Below are positions 8,348 to 15,455 of a stretch of DNA of 64,000 nucleotides, in pieces (the first letter of the stretch is position 1; every line of letters begins with the position of its first letter). Below the pieces are notes generated by a model. It had not been told where the DNA came from. It worked only from the letters and a program-made list of their open reading frames with translations, and did no database searches. A program made the translations under genes and the position numbers. Source of the DNA: an uncultured Cytophagales bacterium (GTDB lineage: Bacteria; Bacteroidota; Bacteroidia; Cytophagales; Cyclobacteriaceae); contig CAJXNP010000007.1 in NCBI GenBank assembly GCA_913057175.1, positions 186,001 through 250,000 on the forward strand, given 5' to 3'.

Positions 8348-10390
8348 TCACCAAATTTTAGTCCTTTCCTCTTTGGGTTTGTACATTGGATCTCCATTTC
8401 CGATTTCAAATGTTTCATAAAAGGCGTCCACATTTTCCAGCGGACCAATTGCGCGGTATTTATTGGGTGTATGCGGCCCGGTGTTAATTTTAATTTTTAA
8501 AGCTTCATCCGTCGAAATATCTCTCCAAAGCGTGGTGTAGGCAATGAAAAACCGTTGATCTTGGCTTAAACCATCAATTGTTCCGGGGTTTCCATTTTTC
8601 GTCAAATGAATTTGCAAGGCATCGTACGCAAGCTGGATCCCTAGCAAATCACTGATGTTTTCGCCCAGGGTTAGCTGACCATTGATGTGTACGCCAGGAA
8701 TTGGCTCATAGGTGTTGAATTGTTCGACAAGCGCTTGTGTTCGGTCATTAAATGCCTGTCGGTCTTCATCCGTCCACCAGTTTCTCATCTCTCCATTCGC
8801 ATCAAACTGGCTTCCCATGTTGTCAAAACCGTGAGAGATTTCATGCCCAATCACCGCACCTATGCCACCATAGTTCACCGCTGGATCAACATTTACATCA
8901 TAGAAAGGGGGCTGTAAAATGGCTGCGGTAAATAATATCTGGTTCTTTAATGGGTGGTAAAATGCATTCACCATTTGGGGGGGCATATCCCACTCCGTTC
9001 GATTTACTTCTTTGCCGGCTTTCTTCATTTTTTGGGCGAAGTTCCATTGAGATGCATTGATTCCATTTTGAAAATAAGACCCGCCTTGTGCTTTGGTTAA
9101 AACCTCCAGATCTCTGTAATCTTTCCAATGGTCGGGGTAGCCCATTTTCACATTCATGGTCTCAATTTTCTTCAGCGCTTCTTCCCTGGTCGATTGGCTC
9201 ATCCAATCCAGATTTTCAATCCTGATGGCCAAAACTTTTAAAATATTTTGCACCATTTCCTCGGCGCCTGCTTTTGCTTCCGCTGAAAAGTAGTTTTCGA
9301 TATAAATTTTTCCAATGGCTTCCCCAAGCTGATTGGTACATTCATTAATGACTGCTTCTTCCCTTGGCTGAAGTTCCTGGGCTCCCCAAAGAACTTTTCC
9401 ATAAAAACCATGGGTTGCCAAAACGAAATTGCCCGACAAATAATTTGCTGCATGATGAATGAGCTGCCATTCCAGGTAATTTTTAATTGACGGCAGGTTT
9501 TCTTTAGTTAAGAAATTTCCAACCTCTTCCAGGTAGGCGGGCTCTGTGACCACCACACTTTGGAGATCTTCTGTACCGATGGAACTTAAAAATGATCTCC
9601 ATTGAATGTGGGGAACGATAGCCGAAAGCTCATCGAATGATTTCACATTGTACAAGATGATCGGGTTTCGTTTTTCTGATTCACTAAGCATGGGTGTAGC
9701 TAGCCGTATTTCTACCGCTATCACGTCATTCGCTTTTTCATTTGCTTCCTGCTCTGCATATCCACTTAGCAAGAACATTTCTATCATGTGTTTTTTGTAA
9801 GCAGTCCTTATCTTAATTGAATTTTCATCTTCATTCAGGTAATAATCTTTTGTGGGCAAACCTTGATTTCCGGGAAAGGTAAATAACGAACTGATTTGGC
9901 TGTTCTGAAAATCCGGGAAAACATCCAACGTAAAAAATCCGCGAAGACCGAGGGCAGTGATTTCCTGGAGATAGGCCTGAAGACCTTCCATGCTATTCAC
10001 GCTTTTCAATTTATTCAACAAAGGCAACACAGGCTGAATGCCTAATTGATTGGCGTATGCTGTATCCATGCCTAATTCGTAAAAAGCAATCGCCTTGTAT
10101 TGATCAGAGGTATTGGGGTATTTATTTTGTATTTGGGCATTTTTTAAGGATTTTAGAACATTTTCATTGGTTGTCCTAACGATTTGATCGATGGTTCCCC
10201 ACGATCCTCGGTCGGCAGGAAGTTCGGTTTGCTCGATCCATTTCCCATTTACGAATTGATAGAAGTCTGCTTTTGGTGAAATGGTACTATCCAACAGCGA
10301 GGTGTCGATTCCCCGATGCTGACTAAATGCACTGTCTACATACATTCCGAAAATCAGGACGATAGGAAAAAATGGTTTAAAAAAGTTCAT
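8348..10390 (-). CDS. M13 family zinc metallopeptidase (neprilysin/PepO-like)
   Basis: 680 residues with an N-terminal signal peptide (cleavage near SAFSQ). The gluzincin motif HEISH lies near residue 513 (IGHEISHGFDNMG), with the second zinc-ligand motif ENISD about 60 residues later. NAFYHPLKNQILFTAAILQPPFYD before the zinc site is the substrate-cleft signature, and the C-terminus carries the family CxxW-like KIW ending. These enzymes cleave oligopeptides. The protein is periplasmic or extracellular, and the length fits the family. The gene reads alone on the minus strand. Confidence 0.93.
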   Translation of the reverse strand: MNFFKPFFPIVLIFGMYVDSAFSQHRGIDTSLLDSTISPKADFYQFVNGKWIEQTELPADRGSWGTIDQIVRTTNENVLKSLKNAQIQNKYPNTSDQYKAIAFYELGMDTAYANQLGIQPVLPLLNKLKSVNSMEGLQAYLQEITALGLRGFFTLDVFPDFQNSQISSLFTFPGNQGLPTKDYYLNEDENSIKIRTAYKKHMIEMFLLSGYAEQEANEKANDVIAVEIRLATPMLSESEKRNPIILYNVKSFDELSAIVPHIQWRSFLSSIGTEDLQSVVVTEPAYLEEVGNFLTKENLPSIKNYLEWQLIHHAANYLSGNFVLATHGFYGKVLWGAQELQPREEAVINECTNQLGEAIGKIYIENYFSAEAKAGAEEMVQNILKVLAIRIENLDWMSQSTREEALKKIETMNVKMGYPDHWKDYRDLEVLTKAQGGSYFQNGINASQWNFAQKMKKAGKEVNRTEWDMPPQMVNAFYHPLKNQILFTAAILQPPFYDVNVDPAVNYGGIGAVIGHEISHGFDNMGSQFDANGEMRNWWTDEDRQAFNDRTQALVEQFNTYEPIPGVHINGQLTLGENISDLLGIQLAYDALQIHLTKNGNPGTIDGLSQDQRFFIAYTTLWRDISTDEALKIKINTGPHTPNKYRAIGPLENVDAFYETFEIGNGDPMYKPKEERTKIW

Positions 10391-10568
10391 ATCTGTTAAA
10401 GTTTAGAATATTGGTTTTAAGTTTTTGCCAAAGTAACAGTGAAAAAACCAGGTGATCGTCCGGGAAAACAATTCCAATCCTAAGTATAAGATTTAAAATA
10501 TGCCTAAAACACAAAGTGGGGAGAAAGGTGGCAAAAAGGACGAAAAAATGAAAAGGCAAGATATGAGA

Positions 10569-10593
10569 TTCCGAACGTTTGTGAGATTCGGAA
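10569..10593 (-). terminator. possible hairpin downstream of the AraC/TPR gene
   Basis: TTCCGAA (10569-10575) and TTCGGAA (10587-10593) form 7-bp arms. No strong U-tract follows on the minus strand, so termination is uncertain. Confidence 0.3.
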
Positions 10594-10602
10594 CCTTCAG
10601 GG

Positions 10603-12390
10603 CTATCGATATTGGTTGGTCCATTCCTTTGGGGACATGCCTGTGGCTTTTTTAAAGAAAGTGTTGAAAACTGTTTTTGAATTAAACCCACTATCAAAGG
10701 CAATGCCCAACAAGGTGAGGTGACTGTTTTCCGGATGGATGGCCTTTTTTTTAAAAGCATCCAGCCGGAAGGTATTGATGTATTCATTGAAATTTTTGCC
10801 ATTATGCTCGTTGATCAGCCAGGATAATTTATTAGGATGGATTTTTAATTTCTCTGCCAATAAGCGTAGCGAGAGATCCGGATCAAGGAAAACCTTTTCA
10901 TTTTGTAGAAGTGCTTCAAGTCGTTGATTGAGTTCTATTAGTTCTTCGGGATTAAAGGTCTGGCTTTTGTTTTCTGTTTTGTTTTCGCTGACTGAGGCCG
11001 ATCTTTTAAAAACCTTCTGCATGGACGTTTCAAACCGGCCAAAAGAATGCAGCGGTTTGAGCAAAGGATCTTCCCGCAATAAAGTCATCAAAGGTTCCTT
11101 TTCTTCAATCCCCTGGTCAATCAACTGAAGCGCCCGGTCATATTTCTTTTGTTGGGTGTAAATATGAATAAGAAAAAACCGAATCCTCCCTCGCTCTTCA
11201 CTTTGTAGCGTGTTTTCTAAATTCTGAATTTCCGCTTCTGCTGCCTCTGTTTCATTCAATTGACATTGTGAAAGTGCCGTCAGGATAGCCCGCTCTGTGT
11301 TGCCACCTGGTATTTCAGGGACCATCGCGGCCACTATTTTTAATTTGTCGCCCTGATCCATTCCGATTAATGATAATCCGTACATGGAATAAGGAAACAA
11401 AAACCCCGGGCTGATCTCGAAGCATTTCTGATAAAAAGAATTAGCCTTTTCATACTTTTTTTCTAAGTAGTAATAATACCCATGGAAATAATTGGTCAAT
11501 CCGGAAAGAGGGTCTAATTCAAGCGCTTTTTGAATATGTTTGAAAGCCATGTCCTTCTTTCCTTCCAGGACAAGTGTAATGAACATTTTCTGATGGGCGT
11601 CCGCATATCCCGGACTTAGCTCCAGGGCTTTGCTTAAATATTTTTCTGCATTGATAAAATCCCAGTCCCGGTTAAGCGCATTCCACCCCAATGAATGATA
11701 ACACTCCGGTAAATTCTTATCCAACTCATAGGCCTTGTTCAAATAGTAATTTCCCTTCTCAAAAGCTTCGTTGGATGGCAACCACCCGGCAGCAGCGAGC
11801 ATGTTATAGGCATAATGGATATTGGAATAGGCCAGTGCAAAATCAGGCTCTTTTTCTATGACTTCCTTCAAAATCGAAATGCCTTTCAGGATCTCATTTT
11901 TATCAAAGGTGTGGAGCAGGTACTTTCCTTTCAGGAAATCTTCATAAACCTCCAATTTGATTTTTGGGGATGATACCAGCTGATCCTTAACATCGAGATG
12001 GCCGAAATTTTCACGGATCTGATCGGCGATGAGCAGGCTGATTTCATCCTGCAAGGCGAATATATCTTCCAGCTCGCGGTCAAAATTCTTCGACCAGATA
12101 TGGAAACCGTCTTCTGTCTGGATATGTTGGGCGGTAATTCGAATACGATTGTTTGATTTTCTGACACTTCCTTCGAGAATAGTGGATACTCCAAGTTGCT
12201 TTCCGATTTCCCGGATGTCCATGTTTTTGTTTTTGAAGGCAAAGGAAGATGTTCTTGCGGTAACATTAAGTCCGTCAATCGTGGTAAGTGCGTTGATGAT
12301 TTCTTCCGTCATGCCATCGCTGAAGTACTCGTTTTCCGGGTCGGTACTCATATTGACAAAGGGTAATACGGCAATTGACATAGTCTTCAT
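10603..12390 (-). CDS. TolB-like/TPR/AraC-type HTH fusion regulator
   Basis: 595 residues in three parts. Residues 1-125 match the adenylate-cyclase-associated TolB-like domain (IAVLPFVNMSTDPENEYFSDGMTEEIINAL ... ILEGSVRKS, broken here for length). Residues about 130-440 are a run of tetratricopeptide repeats (ALAYSNIHYAYNML, ALELSPGYADAHQK, ALELDPLSGLTNYF). The C-terminal 100 residues are an AraC-type double helix-turn-helix (LRLLAEKLKIHPNKLSWLIN ... GFNSKTVFNTFFKKATGMSP). It is cytoplasmic, with no membrane segment. It is likely a transcription regulator whose sensor is the TPR region; the ligand is unknown. AraC-type HTH fused to TPRs is a recurrent Bacteroidota design. Confidence 0.85.
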   Translation of the reverse strand: MKTMSIAVLPFVNMSTDPENEYFSDGMTEEIINALTTIDGLNVTARTSSFAFKNKNMDIREIGKQLGVSTILEGSVRKSNNRIRITAQHIQTEDGFHIWSKNFDRELEDIFALQDEISLLIADQIRENFGHLDVKDQLVSSPKIKLEVYEDFLKGKYLLHTFDKNEILKGISILKEVIEKEPDFALAYSNIHYAYNMLAAAGWLPSNEAFEKGNYYLNKAYELDKNLPECYHSLGWNALNRDWDFINAEKYLSKALELSPGYADAHQKMFITLVLEGKKDMAFKHIQKALELDPLSGLTNYFHGYYYYLEKKYEKANSFYQKCFEISPGFLFPYSMYGLSLIGMDQGDKLKIVAAMVPEIPGGNTERAILTALSQCQLNETEAAEAEIQNLENTLQSEERGRIRFFLIHIYTQQKKYDRALQLIDQGIEEKEPLMTLLREDPLLKPLHSFGRFETSMQKVFKRSASVSENKTENKSQTFNPEELIELNQRLEALLQNEKVFLDPDLSLRLLAEKLKIHPNKLSWLINEHNGKNFNEYINTFRLDAFKKKAIHPENSHLTLLGIAFDSGFNSKTVFNTFFKKATGMSPKEWTNQYR

Positions 12391-12679
12391 AACAGATCGA
12401 AAAGTGCGGTATTAAAAAATGGTATCTCCTTGAAATAAAGCTAATTGTAAAAGTAACACTTTCTTGTCAATAAATATAGAGGAAATATCGTGGATGAGGT
12501 AATATTTGTAAAAACAACTAAAATGATGGAATGGAAATTTACAATATCATAAAAAAACACTATTCAAATTGAAAGTTTTCAGATAGGATAAAGAATGTTT
12601 TAAAAAGTTCCTTTCTCTGAGAAGGATAAATATATAATGATTTATTCCCAATTGAATAATTTCTTAGGGAACGAAAAAT
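12391..12679. other. AT-rich intergenic region, nothing recognised
   Basis: 289 bp between the AraC/TPR gene start and the fic stop. It contains only short AT-rich repeats, with no convincing promoter, hairpin or ORF. Confidence 0.5.
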
Positions 12680-13786
12680 TCACAATAATCTAATTTCATA
12701 TCGTGTGCTTCTTCCCCCGCCAGCAGCAATTAACACATTTAAAGCAACCAGATCTTGTAAATCCCTTGTAGCAGTTGCTTTTGAAGTTTTAGTGATAGCC
12801 ATGTATTTTCTTGCGTTCATCCCTCCCTCAAATCCATCAGGGCCTTCATCAAACATTCTTGCTATAACCTTTTTCTGTCGGTCATTGAGTTTGTTTTCGA
12901 ACTGATAGAAGAATTTCGATTTTTTTAAGGTAAAGTCAATTTGAGCTTCCGCAAGTTTTTGGGCTTCCAATACTGTTTGTATAAAATATGAAATCCAGGA
13001 AGTAATTTCATTGGATCGTTGCCCTTTCTCCAGCGCGGAATGGTAGTCATTCTTTTTAAGTTCTATCGCTTTTGATAAACTGAGAAACACAGGTCTTTTT
13101 ACCTCCTGTGATAAAGCCTTTTCCGAGATGGCTCGACCTACCCGGCCATTTCCATCTTCAAATGGATGGATACTTTCAAAATATAAATGAGCGATCGCAG
13201 CTCTTATAACAGGTTTCTTTATTTCTTTTGATTCGCCAGGAGCGGATTCGTTAAACCATTGAATAAAACGTTTCATTTCAAAAGGTACGGCCGATGATGG
13301 TGGCGCTTCAAAATGGATTTTTTCCTTGCCCAACGGACCGGATACTACCTGCATGGGATCTTCGTGGATTCTGTACTTACCAGATTTAACGCCAGTGGTT
13401 CCTCCCAGGATCATTCTGTTCCAGTCAAATAGCTTATTCTCGGTAAATTTTTCATTAAAGGTATTCCGGACATCAACCATCAATTCGGCAATTCCTTCGG
13501 CTTTTTTGTCACGGACGGATACAAGTTCGGTGTTCAAACCAAGGTTTTTCCTGATGGAGGAAGCTACATCCTTTTGGTTCAAATACTCTCCTTCGATCTC
13601 AGAGGTTTTGATGGCCTCAGCGACCATGGTTTCAATCAGGGTTTCTATTTTAGCGTCTTCGGGTAACCCTTCCAGAATTCCACTTATCCTGCCAGTTCGC
13701 TGGACAAATTCAAATAACAGATCCTCGATCTTATCCAGTTTGTACCTGAAATGAGGCCAATCCGATTGCTGCCAGTTAAAAGCCAT
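12680..13786 (-). CDS. Fic family protein with N-terminal DUF4172-like and C-terminal winged-helix region
   Basis: 368 residues. Fic enzymes usually transfer AMP from ATP to a hydroxyl on a target protein. The complete catalytic motif HPFEDGNGRVGR starts at His207. The N-terminal region (FNWQQSDWPHFRYKLD) resembles DUF4172. T61-SEI-E65-G66 fits the inhibitory (S/T)xxxE(G/N) helix, placing it among class II Fic proteins, autoinhibited in cis. The last ~70 residues (RKYMAITKTSKATATRDLQDL) look like a winged helix, so DNA binding is plausible. Two palindromes directly before the start codon suggest self-regulation. The target is unknown. No small antitoxin gene is adjacent, as expected for class II. 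Confidence 0.92.
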   Translation of the reverse strand: MAFNWQQSDWPHFRYKLDKIEDLLFEFVQRTGRISGILEGLPEDAKIETLIETMVAEAIKTSEIEGEYLNQKDVASSIRKNLGLNTELVSVRDKKAEGIAELMVDVRNTFNEKFTENKLFDWNRMILGGTTGVKSGKYRIHEDPMQVVSGPLGKEKIHFEAPPSSAVPFEMKRFIQWFNESAPGESKEIKKPVIRAAIAHLYFESIHPFEDGNGRVGRAISEKALSQEVKRPVFLSLSKAIELKKNDYHSALEKGQRSNEITSWISYFIQTVLEAQKLAEAQIDFTLKKSKFFYQFENKLNDRQKKVIARMFDEGPDGFEGGMNARKYMAITKTSKATATRDLQDLVALNVLIAAGGGRSTRYEIRLL

Positions 13787-13857
13787 GAGCCGAATAAATT
13801 ACTTAATCGGCTCAAATATATGAAAATTATGAGCCGAATAGAAATATTATTCGGCTC
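13787..13857 (-). promoter_or_regulatory. double palindromic operator and -7 box upstream of fic
   Basis: Two 27-bp inverted repeats with the same half-site GAGCCGAATA lie at 13787-13813 (one mismatch between arms) and 13831-13857 (perfect 10-bp arms), 44 bp centre to centre. On the minus strand TATATTTG, a perfect TAnnTTTG -7 box, lies at 13820-13813 between them. The start codon of fic begins directly at 13786. Binding at both palindromes would cover the -33 region and the transcription start, a repressor layout. Confidence 0.75.
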
Positions 13858-13893
13858 AAACGTTAAAAATTATTTTCCGTTTTGCAGTTAATG

Positions 13894-14051
13894 GTCAAAA
13901 ACTTTTTCCAGGGAATTCCTCTTTTAGTCTATATCTTATTTCTTTCCGATTCATTGTAATAGGCCCGCCTCTCATCTGTATCAGAAGAATATCCAATGTA
14001 GAATTTGTTAAGCTTTTCAGAGACGATTATGTAAACAAAAAAATCATTCAT
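13894..14051 (-). pseudogene. truncated, nonsense-mutated GIY-YIG endonuclease copy
   Basis: This is a second copy of the 5' part of the intact GIY-YIG gene at 14175-14468, shifted by exactly 417 bp with no indel in the aligned part and roughly a dozen substitutions. The start codon (14051-14049) and the VYII...YIGY catalytic core are still readable. TGG (Trp of NKIW) has become TAG at 13931-13929, and homology stops at about 13894 where unrelated sequence begins. It cannot make a functional enzyme. Confidence 0.85.
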
Positions 14052-14067
14052 ATTTCAAAATGAATAA

Positions 14068-14100
14068 AAAAAGCCTGAAATCGCTGATTCCAGGCTTTTT
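14068..14100. terminator. duplicated bidirectional hairpin (copy A)
   Basis: AAAAAGCCTG and CAGGCTTTTT arms, the same hairpin as at 14485-14517 but 417 bp away. It lies between the tRNA remnant and the dead GIY-YIG copy. Confidence 0.7.
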
Positions 14101-14103
14101 AGG

Positions 14104-14183
14104 CTCCTCCTCTTGGGCTCGAACCAAGGACCTATCCCGATGGCTATCGGGATCAGCCGCTCTACCCAACTGAGCTAAGGGAC
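14104..14183 (-). pseudogene. tRNA-Asn pseudogene with palindrome in place of the anticodon arm
   Basis: Minus-strand sequence identical or nearly so to the intact tRNA-Asn at 14521-14594 in the D arm (GCTCAGTTGG.TAGAGC) and T arm (CTTGGTTCGAGCCCAAG). The 5' acceptor strand is changed, so it no longer pairs properly with the 3' strand. The anticodon loop and 3' half of its stem are replaced by the perfect palindrome ATCCCGATGGCTATCGGGAT (14134-14153). There is no anticodon, so it cannot act as tRNA. Confidence 0.8.
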
Positions 14184-14468
14184 ATATTTTTGGATAAGTT
14201 TATCAACCATTTCAGGGTACTTAGCCAGGTTTTCAATATACTTTTTAGATTTCATCTTCTTAATATGCCTTTCAATATTAATTGCTTGTTTTTCTGAATC
14301 ACATTTGATAGTCAAAAACTTTTTCCAAGGAATTCCTCTTTTAGTCCATATCTTATTTCTTTCAGATTCATTGTGATAGGCCAGCCTCTCATCTGTATCA
14401 GAAGAATATCCAATGTAGAGTTTGTTGAGCTTTTCGGAGAAGATTATGTAAACAAAAAAATCATTCAT
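14175..14468 (-). CDS. GIY-YIG nuclease family protein
   Basis: 97 residues with a single GIY-YIG domain: FVYII at residues 5-9 and LYIGYS near 17-22 form the GIY...YIG pair; the conserved Arg follows in DTDERLAYHN, and the Glu in AINIERHIKKMKSKKYIE. The length is typical of the short UvrC/Slx1-like GIY-YIG proteins that are abundant in Bacteroidota. It starts 53 bp downstream of the tRNA-Asn 3' end, with a hairpin between. The last codons and the TAG stop (VP-stop) are read from the 5' end of the tRNA-Asn pseudogene. Function is not established; the arrangement suggests a small selfish or homing-like unit using tRNA-Asn as its site. Confidence 0.88.
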   Translation of the reverse strand: MNDFFVYIIFSEKLNKLYIGYSSDTDERLAYHNESERNKIWTKRGIPWKKFLTIKCDSEKQAINIERHIKKMKSKKYIENLAKYPEMVDKLIQKYVP

Positions 14469-14484
14469 ATTTCAAAATGAATAA

Positions 14485-14517
14485 AAAAAGCCTGAAATCA
14501 CTGATTCCAGGCTTTTT
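14485..14517. terminator. bidirectional hairpin between tRNA-Asn and GIY-YIG gene (copy B)
   Basis: AAAAAGCCTG (14485-14494) pairs with CAGGCTTTTT (14508-14517); T/A runs on both sides allow termination in either direction. It probably ends the tRNA-Asn transcript. Confidence 0.75.
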
Positions 14518-14520
14518 ACG

Positions 14521-14594
14521 CTCCTCCTCTTGGGCTCGAACCAAGGACCTACTGATTAACAGTCAGCCGCTCTAACCAACTGAGCTAAGGAGGA
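14521..14594 (-). tRNA. tRNA-Asn (anticodon GTT)
   Basis: Full cloverleaf on the minus strand: acceptor TCCTCCT/AGGAGGA with discriminator G, D arm GCTC...GAGC, anticodon stem GCTGA/TCAGT with loop CTGTTAA (GTT anticodon), T arm CTTGG TTCGAGC CCAAG. CCA is not encoded. The short hairpin CCCTTTT/AAAAGGG lies in the leader at 14602-14617. Confidence 0.95.
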
Positions 14595-14621
14595 ATTTGC
14601 ACCCTTTTTGAAAAGGGAATG

Positions 14622-14652
14622 CAATATTACAAGGTCACTTTCAATTATGCAA
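14622..14652 (-). promoter_or_regulatory. probable promoter of tRNA-Asn
   Basis: On the minus strand, TTG (14652-14650), a 20-bp spacer, then TAATATTG (14629-14622), one mismatch from TAnnTTTG. It lies 28 bp before the tRNA 5' end. Confidence 0.45.
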
Positions 14653-14846
14653 TAACAAAATTTTAAATTTTTCATCTTTTTGCTTTCATAGGAAAATCAG
14701 GCCATATTGTCATTGATTTTAACGAAACTGACGATAAAAGTGTCAAAATGTCGGTTAAAATTCTCTTTTTCACCACATTTTCGCTTTGGTATATTTTTTA
14801 CGGGTAATCCTGATAAAAATTATTCGAAACTTAAAACATTACAGAT

Positions 14847-15296
14847 ATGGCACTCATCATTAAAAGAAAAGAGAGAATTCCTCATTCATTTGAACAATTG
14901 GTTAATGGATTGATCAAGGATATTTATCAGGATGAAAAAAGTCCAAAAACCAAGAAAGAGGAAAAAACAGAAAGAAGGTTTAATCCGGCAATCAACGTGA
15001 TTGAAAAAGAACACTCATATGTTTTGGAATTTGCCCTGCCGGGATGGACAAAAAAAGATGTTGAAATTACGCTTGATCAAAATATTCTGAGGATTACAGG
15101 AAACAAGAAAACAGAATTTGACTCTAAATCGACCTATCACTCTTATGAGATTGATTATGGGGTATTCGAAAAGAGCTTTGAGCTTCCCGAAAAATCAGAA
15201 TTCAAAGTAAATGCAGAACTGGCCAACGGCCTGTTAAAAGTTGTAGTGGAAAAAATAAAAGAAAGGGAAGTTAAGAAAACCATTCAGGTCGGGTAA
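14847..15296 (+). CDS. Hsp20/alpha-crystallin family small heat-shock protein
   Basis: 149 residues with a short basic N-terminus and a C-terminal alpha-crystallin domain: FNPAINVIEKEHSYVLEFALPGWTKKDV (broken by a conserved Pro-Gly), a helix-free beta-sandwich, then ELANGLLKVVVEK, the A-x-x-x-n-G-v-L signature. ATP-independent holdase that binds unfolding proteins as oligomers in the cytoplasm. It sits 160 bp before degP, both being stress proteins, but each seems to have its own upstream region. Confidence 0.92.
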   Translation: MALIIKRKERIPHSFEQLVNGLIKDIYQDEKSPKTKKEEKTERRFNPAINVIEKEHSYVLEFALPGWTKKDVEITLDQNILRITGNKKTEFDSKSTYHSYEIDYGVFEKSFELPEKSEFKVNAELANGLLKVVVEKIKEREVKKTIQVG

Positions 15297-15428
15297 AGGT
15301 TTATATTACTAAAGTGTTTTGTGTAGGAGGGGTGGTATGGGATTAACTAAATTGTTAAAAAAAGTTAAAGCGGGTATCATACGCATCAATTGTGACGTTA
15401 ATCCCACCACAATGATAAAATTAATTGG

Positions 15429-15436
15429 TAATTTTG
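15429..15436 (+). promoter_or_regulatory. -7 box upstream of degP
   Basis: TAATTTTG, a perfect TAnnTTTG box, ends 19 bp before the ATG at 15456. No good -33 element was found. It supports the ATG rather than the TTG at 15447, because the latter would fall almost at the transcription start. Confidence 0.45.
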
Positions 15437-15455
15437 AATCAAAATCTTGAATGAC

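Larger units (their letters stand above)
13894..14594 (-). repeat. tandem duplication of tRNA-Asn/hairpin/GIY-YIG unit (417-bp period)
   Basis: Bases 13894 to about 14133 align with 14311 to about 14550 at a constant 417-bp offset. Each unit reads, on the minus strand: tRNA-Asn (intact or remnant), hairpin, GIY-YIG gene. The upstream unit is intact and the downstream one is decayed. Confidence 0.85.

Noticed and set aside
12680-14594. fic/GIY-YIG/tRNA region as an integrative island
   Set aside because: No integrase, no att-like direct repeats apart from the short tRNA duplication, and flanks look ordinary; only the small tandem unit is supported.
14707-14913. 68-residue ORF before hsp20
   Set aside because: Overlaps the hsp20 start in another frame, and its composition looks random.
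15337-15450. 37-codon ORF with a good-looking GGAGG upstream, between hsp20 and degP
   Set aside because: It overlaps the degP -7 box, Bacteroidota make little use of Shine-Dalgarno sites, and the peptide has no recognisable feature.
15447-15455. TTG start three codons upstream of the degP ATG
   Set aside because: It lies only 11 bp after the -7 box, next to the expected transcription start; ATG at 15456 is more plausible.
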